A stretch of 64,000 nucleotides of DNA from Actinacidiphila paucisporea (GCF_900142575.1 NZ_FRBI01000014.1:124001-188000), one strand, 5' to 3'. Counted from the first letter of the stretch, positions 33,380-41,998 are shown. The notes: generated by a model not told the origin, from the sequence alone. A program made the numbers and translations.

Positions 33380-33811
33380 GTGAGTCATTCCGGCAGTGCT
33401 GACGCCTGTCTGGTCATGGAATTGACCGAAGCCGTCGATCCCGAGACCGAAGACCGCGTCGAACGCGACCTGGTCCGGCGGCTGCGCGCCCGCGACGTGG
33501 AAGTCGTGGTCATCGACGTCCGTACGCCCCTGGTGACCACCACCGCGCTCCACCTGCTGATGCGCCTGAGGGAAAGCGCGCTCGCGCAGGGCGCCGCGCT
33601 CTGCGTCGTGGCGCGCCATCCGCTGGCGCGGCGCGTCTTCCGGGCCGCCGGTCTGAGCCGGGCGCTGCGGGTCAGCGCGACGATGGGCGGCACGCAGGCC
33701 GTGGCCCGTGGCTGTCCGCGACCGGACGATCGACCGGACGCTTCCCGCGGTGCCGCACGGCGGGCGCGAACGCGACCGTCCCGCCACCCCGGCCGGCACA
33801 GCCCCCGCTGA
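33380..33811 (+). CDS. STAS-domain protein with basic C-terminal tail
   Basis: The protein has about 143 residues. Residues 1-105 are a STAS domain: LVMELTEAVDPETEDRVERD, VEVVVIDVRTPLVTTTALHL, and RRVFRAAGLSRALRVSA. The loop that carries DSSG in phosphorylated antagonists is TPLVTTTAL. The last 35 residues are Arg/Pro-rich. GTG at 33380 is favoured because the remnant at 28764 aligns there; GTG 33371 and ATG 33417 are alternatives. It is related to the STAS protein at 22802. Confidence 0.72.
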   Translation: MSHSGSADACLVMELTEAVDPETEDRVERDLVRRLRARDVEVVVIDVRTPLVTTTALHLLMRLRESALAQGAALCVVARHPLARRVFRAAGLSRALRVSATMGGTQAVARGCPRPDDRPDASRGAARRARTRPSRHPGRHSPR

Positions 33812-33884
33812 CCGTCGCCCGGCCCTGACCCACCCGACCCGTGTGTTTCCCGCTCTCATATCGGGGCAGGCACGCGGCAGTTTG

Positions 33885-33904
33885 GTGCTTCGGACGGCAG
33901 GCAC
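33885..33904 (+). promoter_or_regulatory. GTGCTTCGGAC-N3-AGGCAC element, copy 2
   Basis: The 20 bases read GTGCTTCGGACGGCAGGCAC. The following 13 bases extend into a small GGCACC...GGTGCC hairpin (33900-33917). It lies 84 bases upstream of the ssgA-like start. Confidence 0.6.
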
Positions 33905-33968
33905 CCCCTCCGGTGCCGTGCGCTGAACCACTGGCGCTGCACCCCGACACAGACGAGGCGGTACGGCA

Positions 33969-34391
33969 GTGCCCATCGACAACCGTCCGGTGCGAACAGC
34001 CACCACCGGTTACCTGATGCTGTCCGAGGAGCACCTCGTGCCGGTGGCCGCCGAGCTGGTTTACCGGCCCCGGGACCCGCTGGCGGTGAGCATGGTGCTG
34101 TGCGGGCCCGACGGCGTCGAGGCCGCCTGGACCTTCGCCTGGCAGATCCTGGCCCAGGGCCTGGTCGCCCCGGCCGGCGAAGGAGACCTCAGAGTCCGGC
34201 CGGTCCCGGCGCGGGGAACCACGCCGGCCGTGGAGCTGCGCATGACGTCGTCGTTCACCGCGCGGGTGCTCCTGCCCGCCAGGGAGATCGGCTACTTCGT
34301 CGGCAAGATCCGCGGCAGGGCCCACGTCGACGCCTCGCACATCCGGCGATCACTCGACGCGGAGCTGTCGGCCATCAGGGAGGCCATCTGA
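33969..34391 (+). CDS. SsgA-like sporulation/cell-division regulator (SALP)
   Basis: The 140-residue single-domain protein belongs to the actinomycete-specific SsgA-like family, which directs septum placement and peptidoglycan remodelling in sporulating species. Hallmarks are DPLAVSMVLCGPDGVEAAWTF, then ILAQGLVAP, then VLLPAREIGYFVGKI. The family length matches. It is strong taxonomic evidence for a streptomycete. It shares a 20-bp upstream element with the two sigma genes. Confidence 0.9.
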   Translation: MPIDNRPVRTATTGYLMLSEEHLVPVAAELVYRPRDPLAVSMVLCGPDGVEAAWTFAWQILAQGLVAPAGEGDLRVRPVPARGTTPAVELRMTSSFTARVLLPAREIGYFVGKIRGRAHVDASHIRRSLDAELSAIREAI

Positions 34392-34721
34392 ACCGGCGGC
34401 TCCGGCCGGGCCCGCGGGCCGGGCCGGGACGGCTGACGTTTGCCGGGGGCCGGGCCGGAAAGGCGAATGGTGTGCTTCGGACCAGAGGCACTCCCGCGGT
34501 AGCCCGGCGCAGGCATGCGCGAGCGCCGTACGGCACCGGCAGGTAGAGAGCCGGTGCCTGACGGCACAGGGTGGCTATGAAGCGGATCCCCGGCAGTCTC
34601 CGTGCGAGCGGCGTCGACCGCCCGGATCGGCGGTTCGCGGGGGAGCACGGGCGCCTCTGGTCCGTCCTCTCCTGCCGGGCCGCGCCCGGGCGGCGACGCG
34701 GCGGCCGCAGAGAGGAACCAC
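34392..34721. other. 330-bp leader region of the sigma gene
   Basis: No gene is recognisable. It contains the GTGCTTCGGAC-N3-AGGCAC copy at 34472-34491 and a 9-bp hairpin, GGCACCGGC (34532-34540) with GCCGGTGCC (34550-34558), which would lie in a long 5' leader. Confidence 0.5.
34472..34491 (+). promoter_or_regulatory. GTGCTTCGGAC-N3-AGGCAC element, copy 3
   Basis: The 20 bases read GTGCTTCGGACCAGAGGCAC. The sigma start is 250 bases from its first base, further than in the other copies. Confidence 0.6.
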
Positions 34722-35636
34722 ATGACTCAGTACGCCTGGTCCCACAAGGCCGCGTCCGAGCCGGCAGCGCCGGCCGACGTGTCACCGCCCGGCATTGGAG
34801 CACACCGGTCGCACGCTCTGGGGCTGCCCCTGATAACCGACGCGGGAAGGGTGGCGGCCAAGGACGCGAGGGAGCTGTCGTATGCCTTCTTCCACCGGCT
34901 GCGGACGCTGGAGGAGGGCACCGCCGCGTACCAGTACGTGCGCAACACGCTCATCGAGATGAACCTGTCGCTGGTGCGGTTCGCCGTGCGCCGCTTCCGC
35001 CACCGCGGTGCGGAGGAGGCCGACGACATCTTCCAGAGCGGTGTGGTCGGTCTGATCAAGTCCATCGACCGCTTCGACCTGTCACGGGAGGTGGAGTTCC
35101 CCACCTTCGCACTGCCGACCATCCGCGGCGAGATCATGCGGCACCTGCGCGACACCACGTGGGCGGTGCATGTGCCGCGCCGCCTCCAGGAGCAGCGGCT
35201 GGAGCTGGCGAAGGCCAAGGAGCAACTGGAGGCGCGGTTGGCGCGCAGGCCCACGCTGGCTGAGCTGGCAGAGGAGATGGGCCTCGAAGAAGCCGAGGTC
35301 GCCGACACCATGGCTGCCGCGAACGGCTACACCGCCGCGTCCCTGGACGCGCCCGCCGAGGAGCCGGGCACCGACGACGGGGGCGGGGCCGAACTCTTCA
35401 GCCGGGTGACCGGCGCGGAGGACCCCGCGCTGGAACTGTTCGAGAACTGCCACTCCCTGGCACCGCTGCTGGCCCGCCTCGACGAGCGGGAGCAGCGGGT
35501 GCTGAGGATGCGTTTCGGCGAGGAGTGCACGCAGCGGGAGATCGGCGACGCACTCGGCTACTCCCAGATGCACATCTCCCGCCTGCTGACCGGGATCTAC
35601 ACGAAACTGCGCGCCGGACTGCTCGTCGAGGCGTGA
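34722..35636 (+). CDS. SigB/SigF-type RNA polymerase sigma factor
   Basis: The 304-residue group 3 sigma factor has region 2 in RRFRHRGAEEADDIFQSGVV, KSIDRFDLSREVEFPTFALP and TWAVHVPRRLQEQ. Region 4 ends REIGDALGYSQMHISRLLTG. It is a paralog of the factor at 23548-24366 but has a longer N-terminus of about 60 residues and an acidic spacer (EEPGTDDGGG) between regions 3 and 4. ATG at 34722 follows AGAGGAACC. It precedes a gene with a SigB-type promoter, which it might recognise. Confidence 0.9.
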   Translation: MTQYAWSHKAASEPAAPADVSPPGIGAHRSHALGLPLITDAGRVAAKDARELSYAFFHRLRTLEEGTAAYQYVRNTLIEMNLSLVRFAVRRFRHRGAEEADDIFQSGVVGLIKSIDRFDLSREVEFPTFALPTIRGEIMRHLRDTTWAVHVPRRLQEQRLELAKAKEQLEARLARRPTLAELAEEMGLEEAEVADTMAAANGYTAASLDAPAEEPGTDDGGGAELFSRVTGAEDPALELFENCHSLAPLLARLDEREQRVLRMRFGEECTQREIGDALGYSQMHISRLLTGIYTKLRAGLLVEA

Positions 35637-35651
35637 GGGCTCCCGGCCGCG

Positions 35652-35676
35652 GTGTGGCCCGGGGGAACCCGGGTAT
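35652..35676 (+). promoter_or_regulatory. SigB-type promoter GTGT-N15-GGGTAT
   Basis: GTGT at 35652-35655 and GGGTAT at 35671-35676 are separated by 15 bases, within the SigB consensus. The start of the GAF/ANTAR gene is 46 bases after the -10. Confidence 0.6.
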
Positions 35677-35721
35677 CCGGTGACAGGCGCGTCAGGCAGT
35701 GGCCGAGGAGGGGTGGACCCG

Positions 35722-36417
35722 ATGCACGACCGACTGCACCTCGCACGGGTGATCCGCCGGGCCACGGCGGACTGCCCGCCCGTGGAGGTGCCCCGGCGGC
35801 TGTGCGAGGCGCTGTCCCGCGGGCTGCCGGTGGACGCCGTGACGATGTCCCTGCTCACCGACACCCCGTCACGCCAGTTGCTGTGTGCGTCGAACGAGAT
35901 GGCCAGGGTGCTCGAAGAGGTGCAGTTCACCGTGATGGAGGGGCCGTGCATCGAGGCCGCCTCGACGGGAGAGCCCGTCCACGCGACCGATCTGCCGGCG
36001 GCGGCCGGACGCTGGCCGCTGTTCGTGGCCGCCCTGCACGAGCGGTGTCCGGACGTCGCGGCCGTCCACGCCTTCCCGCTGTGGTTCGGCGACTACGTCC
36101 TCGGCTCGGTGGATTTCGCCTGCCGCGCCCCGGGAGGCATGCCGGCGGACGCCGTCGAGCAGGCCGCCGAGGCCGCGGAAGCCGCGGCGCTGGCGCTGCT
36201 TCCCACGCAGCGGATGCTGCTGGAGGACGACGACTACCCCAGCTGGGAGCCGTCGGACGTCGTCCGCGCCCACTGGTCGGACACGCACCAGGCCGTCAGC
36301 GTCGTGGCCGCCAGGAAGCGGACCAGCGTGGCCACGGCGTTGGCCCTGATGCGTGCCCGCGCCTTCGCGACCGGCCGGACGCTGGCCGAGGTCACCGCGG
36401 ACATCCTCGGCTCCTGA
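35722..36417 (+). CDS. GAF and ANTAR-like regulator
   Basis: The 231-residue protein has a GAF domain (about 10-160, with EVQFTVMEGPCIEAASTGEP and AVHAFPLWFGDYVLGSVDF) and a C-terminal ANTAR-like helix set (TSVATALALMRARAFATGRT, LAEVTADILG). It belongs to a different GAF/ANTAR subgroup from the 7707 and 27787 paralogs. ATG at 35722 has GAGGAGG upstream. Position right behind a sigma gene with its own SigB-type promoter suggests stress control. Confidence 0.82.
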   Translation: MHDRLHLARVIRRATADCPPVEVPRRLCEALSRGLPVDAVTMSLLTDTPSRQLLCASNEMARVLEEVQFTVMEGPCIEAASTGEPVHATDLPAAAGRWPLFVAALHERCPDVAAVHAFPLWFGDYVLGSVDFACRAPGGMPADAVEQAAEAAEAAALALLPTQRMLLEDDDYPSWEPSDVVRAHWSDTHQAVSVVAARKRTSVATALALMRARAFATGRTLAEVTADILGS

Positions 36418-36495
36418 GCGCCGGTCGGCGCACGGCGGCACGTCGTCGCCCACCGGACGGCGCCCGGGGGCTTCGCGGCCGCCGGACCGCTTCTC

Positions 36496-37575
36496 TCAGG
36501 CGTCGCCGGCGGCCTGCTTCCGCAGCCGTTCCCGCTGCGGCACCACCGTGTACTTGGGGTCCTCGGCGGAGGCCACCCCGGCCTGGAAGACGCCGAAGCG
36601 GGTGCAGGCCGACGCGGCGAGCAGCGCGGCTCCGCTCAGCGCGGCCGCGATCCGGTTGCGGCGCCCCCACAGCAGGGCGCCGGCGGTGCCCGCGGCCGAC
36701 AGCCCCTGCGCGGCGCGCTTCAGGCGGCCGCTCTTCCCCTGCTGGTAGGGCTCCCCCACGAACCCGAGGCGGCGCTCCATGATCCGGGACGCGGCCGACT
36801 CCAGCGCCGTCCCGAAGACCGCCGCGCCGACCGCGGGGCCGTTCTCGGCGACGGGTGAGGCGATCAGTGCCATACCGGCTGCCGCGACGGCCGCGGACCC
36901 GGTGAAGACGAACGGCAGCTCCCGGTGGCCGTCGTGCCACGCCGGTACCGCGGTGTCGCCGATCAGCACCGCGGTGTACGCGGCGACGGCGGGGCCGAGC
37001 AGGGCGGCGCCGCCCGTGGCGGCACGGCCGATCCGGGGCAGCCGGCCGGCCGCTTCGAGGACGGCCGCCGCACCGGCCGTGGGGGCGTACGCCGTCAGCA
37101 GCCACGAACCCATGTTCATCGGCGAGGTGGGGCGGAAGACGCGCAGCATGTTGGCGAAGCGCGCGGGCCGCCCGAGGTCGTGGACGAGCAGGGCGCCGGA
37201 GCCGCTGATCGCGGCCAGCGAGGAGACCTTCAGGGCGCGGGCCATCGCCTTACGCCCGGTCAGCTCGGCGCCGGCGGCCAGCACGGAGCCGGCGCCCGCG
37301 AGGCCGCCGAGGAAGAAGTAGCCGGCGATGTCACGGGCCGACCAGGTGGGCGCGTTGATGACCGGTCGGCCGTAGTAGGAGGTGAACTCGGCCTCCGGCA
37401 CCATGAGCCGCTCGCCCCTGCGGCCCCGCCGCCCGCGCCGCCGGCCGGGCCCGCGTTCCGACGGCGTCCCGGACGGCGGCCGGTCGCTCACGCTCTGCTC
37501 GCCTCCCACCACGGCCTCGCGGCCGGGCCGTTCGCCGTACACGCCGTCCCTGTCGACACCGGAACCACTCATCAT
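36496..37575 (-). CDS. NrfD/PsrC-family membrane subunit of formate dehydrogenase-like complex
   Basis: The 359-residue protein has a charged N-terminus of about 55 residues, then about eight membrane segments. The family start SARDIAGYFFLGGLAGAGSV and VHDLGRPARFANMLRVFRPT and SPMNMGSWLLTAYAP are typical of NrfD-type quinone-interacting subunits. It is probably the membrane anchor that passes electrons to menaquinone. The first ATG overlaps the stop of the iron-sulphur subunit gene. It is the last gene of the three-gene operon. Confidence 0.85.
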   Translation of the reverse strand: MMSGSGVDRDGVYGERPGREAVVGGEQSVSDRPPSGTPSERGPGRRRGRRGRRGERLMVPEAEFTSYYGRPVINAPTWSARDIAGYFFLGGLAGAGSVLAAGAELTGRKAMARALKVSSLAAISGSGALLVHDLGRPARFANMLRVFRPTSPMNMGSWLLTAYAPTAGAAAVLEAAGRLPRIGRAATGGAALLGPAVAAYTAVLIGDTAVPAWHDGHRELPFVFTGSAAVAAAGMALIASPVAENGPAVGAAVFGTALESAASRIMERRLGFVGEPYQQGKSGRLKRAAQGLSAAGTAGALLWGRRNRIAAALSGAALLAASACTRFGVFQAGVASAEDPKYTVVPQRERLRKQAAGDA

Positions 37576-38561
37576 CGGGCCTTCCGGTAGTCGCGGTGCA
37601 GGGCGAAGACGGCGGCCAGGCCGCCGAGCAGGGTCGCCGCGGCGGCGCCGGCGTGCCGCCACATGGAGGGCAGGTCGCGGGTGGTGACGACCGGGTCGGG
37701 CGGCAGGCCGTAGACCTCGGGCCGGTCCAGCAGCAGGAAGAAGGCGCCGTCGCCGCCGACTCCGTCCTGCGGGCTCTCGCCGTACAGCTGGGCGTCCGCG
37801 ACGCCGGCGTCGTGCAGTTGCCCGAGCCGGGCCGCCGCGCGCTCGCGCAGCTCGTCGAGCGGGCCGAACTGGATGGAGTCGGTGGGGCAGGCCTTCGCAC
37901 AGGCGGGCTCCATGCCCTCGCCGAGCCGGTCGTAGCACAGGGTGCACTTGAAGACCCGCCCGTCCTCCTTGCGCTGGTCGATGACACCGTAAGGGCAGGC
38001 CGGGACGCAGTAGCCGCAGCCGTTGCAGATGTCCTCCTGGACCACGACGGTGCCGAACTCGGTGCGGAAGAGCGCCCCTGTGGGACAGACGTCGAGGCAG
38101 GCGGCGTGGGTGCAGTGCTTGCACACGTCGGATGCCATCAGCCAGCGCAGTTCCGTACGCCCGTCCGGCGTGGGCACCTCGGCCTGCTCCCGCGGCGGGG
38201 CGGGCGCGGTCGTCCCGGCGGCGAGTGCGAAGACGTCGACTCCGCTGTGGTCGACGCCGCCGGGGTCGACGCCGGTCACGGCGTGGCCGAGCGGCTTGTC
38301 CTGTTCGATGAAGGCCACGTGCCGCCAGGTGTCGGCGCCGAGCCCCTGGGTGTTGTCGTAGGACATCCCGGTCAGTTCCAGGCCGTCCTCGGGGACGGCG
38401 TTCCACTCCTTGCAGGCGACCTCGCAGGCCTTGCAGCCGATGCACACGGACGTGTCGGTGAAGAACCCGACGCGTTCGGGATGGTCGGCGCCGTGGCCGG
38501 CGTCGCCCGCCGGGTCGGCTTCCGCGCCGGCGAGCAGGTTGCGGCCGATGATCGAGCTCAT
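37572..38561 (-). CDS. 4Fe-4S electron-transfer subunit of formate dehydrogenase-like complex
   Basis: The 329-residue protein carries several 4Fe-4S motifs: CIGCKACEVACKEWN near the start, CKHCTHAACLDVCPTGAL, CNGCGYCVPACPYGV and FKCTLCYDR...CAKACPTDSI. A single C-terminal hydrophobic segment (about 300-320) anchors it. This is the FdnH/HybA-type beta subunit that moves electrons from the catalytic subunit to the membrane subunit. Its ATG overlaps the catalytic subunit stop (ATGA) and its stop overlaps the NrfD start. Confidence 0.9.
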   Translation of the reverse strand: MSSIIGRNLLAGAEADPAGDAGHGADHPERVGFFTDTSVCIGCKACEVACKEWNAVPEDGLELTGMSYDNTQGLGADTWRHVAFIEQDKPLGHAVTGVDPGGVDHSGVDVFALAAGTTAPAPPREQAEVPTPDGRTELRWLMASDVCKHCTHAACLDVCPTGALFRTEFGTVVVQEDICNGCGYCVPACPYGVIDQRKEDGRVFKCTLCYDRLGEGMEPACAKACPTDSIQFGPLDELRERAAARLGQLHDAGVADAQLYGESPQDGVGGDGAFFLLLDRPEVYGLPPDPVVTTRDLPSMWRHAGAAAATLLGGLAAVFALHRDYRKAR

Positions 38562-41500
38562 CCCCTGACCTCCGTCCCGGTGTTCTCGTCGATGCCGGCC
38601 CGCTGCCGGTAGCTCTCGACCAGGTCGAGCAGTTCCGGTCCGCGCGGGCGCCGGCCGGGGCGGATGTCCGCGCTCAGCGCCTTCACCTCCTGGATGTGCA
38701 CGTTGGGGTCCAGCGCGATGGCGGACAGCTCGTTGGCCGCGTCGCCCGTGGTGTATCCGTTGGGGCCCCAGTGGTAGGGCAGGCCGATCTGGTGGACGGT
38801 GCGCCCGCCCGCGGTGAGGGGCGCCATCCGCCGGGTGACGAGCACGCGGGCCTCGATGGCGCCGCGGGCGGTGATCACGGTGGCCCACCCCGCGTGCTCC
38901 AGGCCGCGTTGCACGGCCAGTTCCGGCGAGACCTCGCAGAACATCTCCGGCTGCAGCTCGGCCAGGTACGGCGACCAGCGGGTCATCCCGCCGGCGGTGA
39001 AGTGCTCGGTCAGCCGGTAGGTCGTGACCACGTACGGGTAGACGTCGGAACCGGGCTCGTCGCCGCTGGGGTGGAACCTGTTGTGCTCGCGGGAGAAGGC
39101 CTGCCGGACGGGGCTGCGCTGCTGGTCCGCGTGCAGCGGGTTGCGCACCGGCGAGTCCTGCGGCTCGTAGTGGGTGGGCAGCGGGCCGTCCACCAGGCCG
39201 GCGGGTGCGAAGAGCCAGCCCTTGCCGTCGGCCTGCATGATGAACGGGTCGACGCCGCTGAGCGCGTCAGGGCCGGTGGCGTCCTCGGGCGGTTCGTAGG
39301 TGGGCGGCCGGTCGGGAACGAAGTCGGGGACGTCGTGCCCGGTCCACTTCCCGGCTTCCTCGTCCCACCACACGTAGGCCTTGCGCTCGCTCCACGGGGT
39401 GCCGTCGGGGGCCGCGGAGGCGCGGTTGTAGAGGATGCGCCGGTTGGCGGGCCACGCCCAGGCCCATTCGGCGGCCACCCAGTCCTGCTCGGTGTGCGGT
39501 TTGCGGCGGGCGGCCTGGTTGACGCCGTCCGCGTAGACCCCGCAGTAGATCCAGCAGCCGCAGCTGGTCGAGCCGTCGTCCCGCAGTTCGGTGTAGGCGC
39601 TCAGCGGCTCACCGCCCGGGCCGTACCCGTTGATCTCGGCGAGGACCGCCTCGGCGTCGGGTTCCGCGGTCGGCCCGTGGACCGGGTAGTCCCAGGCGAG
39701 GTCCTGCACGGGCCGGTCGACGGGGTCGGTGGAGGCGGCGAGCCGCTCCTTGATACGGCGGCCGAGGTGGTACATGAACCACAGGTCGCTGCGGGCGTCG
39801 CCCGCGGGTTCGACGGCGGTGTGGTGCCACTGGATCCAGCGGTTGGTGTTGGTGAAGGACCCGGACTTCTCGGTGTGGGCGGCGGCGGGGAAGAAGAACA
39901 CCTCGGTGGCGATGTCCTCGGTCCGCCGCTCGCCGGTCTCGATCTCCGGGCCGTCCTTCCACCAGGTCGCGGACTCGATGAGGGAGAAGTCGCGCACCAC
40001 CAGCCACTCCAGCTCCGCCATGCCGAGCCGCTGCATCCTGGCGTTGGCCGAGCCGACCGCGGGGTTCTCCCCCATCAGGAAGTAGCCCTTGCAGGTCCCG
40101 TCGAGCTGCGCCAGGACCGTCTCGTACGTCGAGTGCGAACCGGTCAGCCGCGGCAGGTGGTCGAAGCAGAAGTCGTTGGCGGCGGTGGCGGCGTCACCGT
40201 AGTACGCCTTCATCAGGCTCACCATGTAGGCGCGCATGTTGCCCCAGAAGCCCTTGTCGGTCTTCGAGGCCTCGATGAAGGAGTCGAGGTCCTCGTGCCG
40301 GTGCGCGTGCGGCATGGGCAGGTAGCCGGGCAGCAGGTTGAAGAGGGTGGGGATGTCGCTGGAGCCCTGGATGGAGGCGTGGCCGCGCAGCGCCTGGATG
40401 CCGCCACCCGGGCGGCCGATGTTGCCGAGCAGCAGCTGCAGGATGCAGGCCGCGCGGATGTACTGCGAGCCGACCGTGTGCTGGGTCCAGCCCACCGCGT
40501 AGACGAACTCCGACGTGCGGTCGGGTCCCGAGTTGTCCACCAGGGCGCGGCAGACCTTCTCGAAGGTCTCGGGAGGGATGCCGCACACCTCGTGCACCAT
40601 CTCCGGGGTGTAGCGGGCGTAGTGGCGTTTGAGGATCTGGTAGACGCAGCGGGGGTCGCGCAGGGTCGGATCGCGGTGCGGTTGCCCGGAGACGGCGGCG
40701 CCGCCGGAGCCGTGCGACTCGGACTGCCCCGAGGTGGACACCGAGTGGCCGGAGTGGGTGCGCTCGTCGTAGAGCTTGTCGGACTCGCCGGACGGGGCCT
40801 GCACCTGCGTCCCCTCGTACTGCCAGCTGGTCACGTCGTAGTGGCCGGTCTCCTCGTGGAGGCCGGAGAAGACGCCGTCCAGGTCCTCGGTGTCGCGGAA
40901 GTCCTCGCCGACGATCATCGCCGCGTTGGTGTACTCCAGGACGTACGGGCGGAAGTCGGCCTCGTTCTCCAGGACGTGGTGGATGATGCCGCCGAGGAAG
41001 GCGATGTCGCTGCCCGCCCGGATCGGCACGTGGAGGTCCGCGAGCGCGCTGGTGCGGGTGAACCGCGGGTCGACGTGGATGACCGTGGCGCCCCGGGCCT
41101 TGGCCTCCATCACCCACTGGAAGCCGACCGGGTGGGCCTCGGCGAAGTTCGAGCCCTCGATGACGATGCAGTCCGCGTTCTGCAGGTCCTGCAGGAAGGT
41201 GGTGGCGCCGCCGCGTCCGAAGGACGTCCCGAGGCCGGCGACGGTCGAGCTGTGGCAGACGCGTGCCTGGTTCTCCACCTGGACGACGCCGAGACCGGTG
41301 AAGAGCTTCTTGATCAGGTAGTTCTCCTCGTTGTCCAGGGTGGCGCCGCCGAGGCTGGCGAGCCCCAGCGTGCGGTTGACCCGGACGCCGTCCTGCTCTG
41401 CCTGCCACGTCTCGCGGCGGGTCCTGATCACCCGGTCGGCGACCATGTCCATGGCCGTCTCCAGGTCCAGCGGCTCCCAGTCCGTGCCGTGCGGGCGGCG

Positions 41501-41821
41501 GTAGAGCACCTGGTGGCGGCGGGCGCTGCCGGTGGTGAGCTGCAGGGTCGCCGAGCCTTTGGGGCACAGGCGGCCGCGGCTGACGGGCGAGTCGGGGTCG
41601 CCCTCGATCTGCACGACCTTCTCGTCCTTGACGTAGACGTTCTGCGCGCACCCCACCGCGCAGTACGGGCACACCGATTTCACCACCCGGTCCGCGGTCC
41701 CGGTGCGCGGCCGCAGTGCCCGGGTCCGCGCCGACATGGCGGCCGCGCCCCTACCCAGCGGATCGTCCCCCGTCAGCTGCCGGTAGACGGGCCAGTCCTG
41801 AATCCAGGTCCGCACACCCAT
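38558..41821 (-). CDS. Molybdopterin formate dehydrogenase catalytic subunit, Cys variant
   Basis: The 1087-residue oxidoreductase starts MGVRTWIQDWPVYRQLTGDD. The N-terminal 4Fe-4S cluster ligands are Cys51, Cys54, Cys58 (VCPYCAVGC) and Cys86 (RGRLCPKG). The active-site residue, Sec in many FDHs, is Cys189 in NQARVCHSSTVAGLGTSFGR, followed by the conserved His190. The C-terminal molydopterin-binding domain is intact. No Tat signal is present, so the active site probably faces the cytoplasm. In the family it couples formate oxidation to the quinone pool. Formate as substrate is inferred. Confidence 0.9.
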   Translation of the reverse strand: MGVRTWIQDWPVYRQLTGDDPLGRGAAAMSARTRALRPRTGTADRVVKSVCPYCAVGCAQNVYVKDEKVVQIEGDPDSPVSRGRLCPKGSATLQLTTGSARRHQVLYRRPHGTDWEPLDLETAMDMVADRVIRTRRETWQAEQDGVRVNRTLGLASLGGATLDNEENYLIKKLFTGLGVVQVENQARVCHSSTVAGLGTSFGRGGATTFLQDLQNADCIVIEGSNFAEAHPVGFQWVMEAKARGATVIHVDPRFTRTSALADLHVPIRAGSDIAFLGGIIHHVLENEADFRPYVLEYTNAAMIVGEDFRDTEDLDGVFSGLHEETGHYDVTSWQYEGTQVQAPSGESDKLYDERTHSGHSVSTSGQSESHGSGGAAVSGQPHRDPTLRDPRCVYQILKRHYARYTPEMVHEVCGIPPETFEKVCRALVDNSGPDRTSEFVYAVGWTQHTVGSQYIRAACILQLLLGNIGRPGGGIQALRGHASIQGSSDIPTLFNLLPGYLPMPHAHRHEDLDSFIEASKTDKGFWGNMRAYMVSLMKAYYGDAATAANDFCFDHLPRLTGSHSTYETVLAQLDGTCKGYFLMGENPAVGSANARMQRLGMAELEWLVVRDFSLIESATWWKDGPEIETGERRTEDIATEVFFFPAAAHTEKSGSFTNTNRWIQWHHTAVEPAGDARSDLWFMYHLGRRIKERLAASTDPVDRPVQDLAWDYPVHGPTAEPDAEAVLAEINGYGPGGEPLSAYTELRDDGSTSCGCWIYCGVYADGVNQAARRKPHTEQDWVAAEWAWAWPANRRILYNRASAAPDGTPWSERKAYVWWDEEAGKWTGHDVPDFVPDRPPTYEPPEDATGPDALSGVDPFIMQADGKGWLFAPAGLVDGPLPTHYEPQDSPVRNPLHADQQRSPVRQAFSREHNRFHPSGDEPGSDVYPYVVTTYRLTEHFTAGGMTRWSPYLAELQPEMFCEVSPELAVQRGLEHAGWATVITARGAIEARVLVTRRMAPLTAGGRTVHQIGLPYHWGPNGYTTGDAANELSAIALDPNVHIQEVKALSADIRPGRRPRGPELLDLVESYRQRAGIDENTGTEVRG

Positions 41822-41992
41822 GGTCCCGCCTTTCACGCCTCGGCCGGCTGCGGCGACAGCCGTCGGCTTCCAGGGTTCCCCGGAAGTCCTCGTGCACACC
41901 GCGGGACGGCGCATGCGGGTGAAACCGACGGCCGGGTCGGAATGCCGGGCCCGGCCCGGCCGCACCAACCGGCCGAGTGCCGACCAAAAGGG

Positions 41993-41998
41993 TAGATT
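41993..41998 (+). promoter_or_regulatory. TAGATT -10, probable leaderless promoter
   Basis: TAGATT ends seven bases before the A of the yihY ATG (42006), and no ribosome site lies between. This places +1 at or next to the start codon. No clear -35 is seen. Confidence 0.45.

Noticed and set aside
41255-41257. Selenocysteine codon in the formate dehydrogenase
   Set aside because: The residue at the active site is Cys in an uninterrupted frame; no TGA read-through is needed.
38696-41995. Open frame of 1099 codons on the plus strand
   Set aside because: It is antisense to the formate dehydrogenase gene, is made of Val/Gly/Arg/Leu-rich sequence and reflects high GC codon bias of the real gene. 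The same applies to long open frames opposite catalase, the carbamoyltransferase and the alcohol dehydrogenases.
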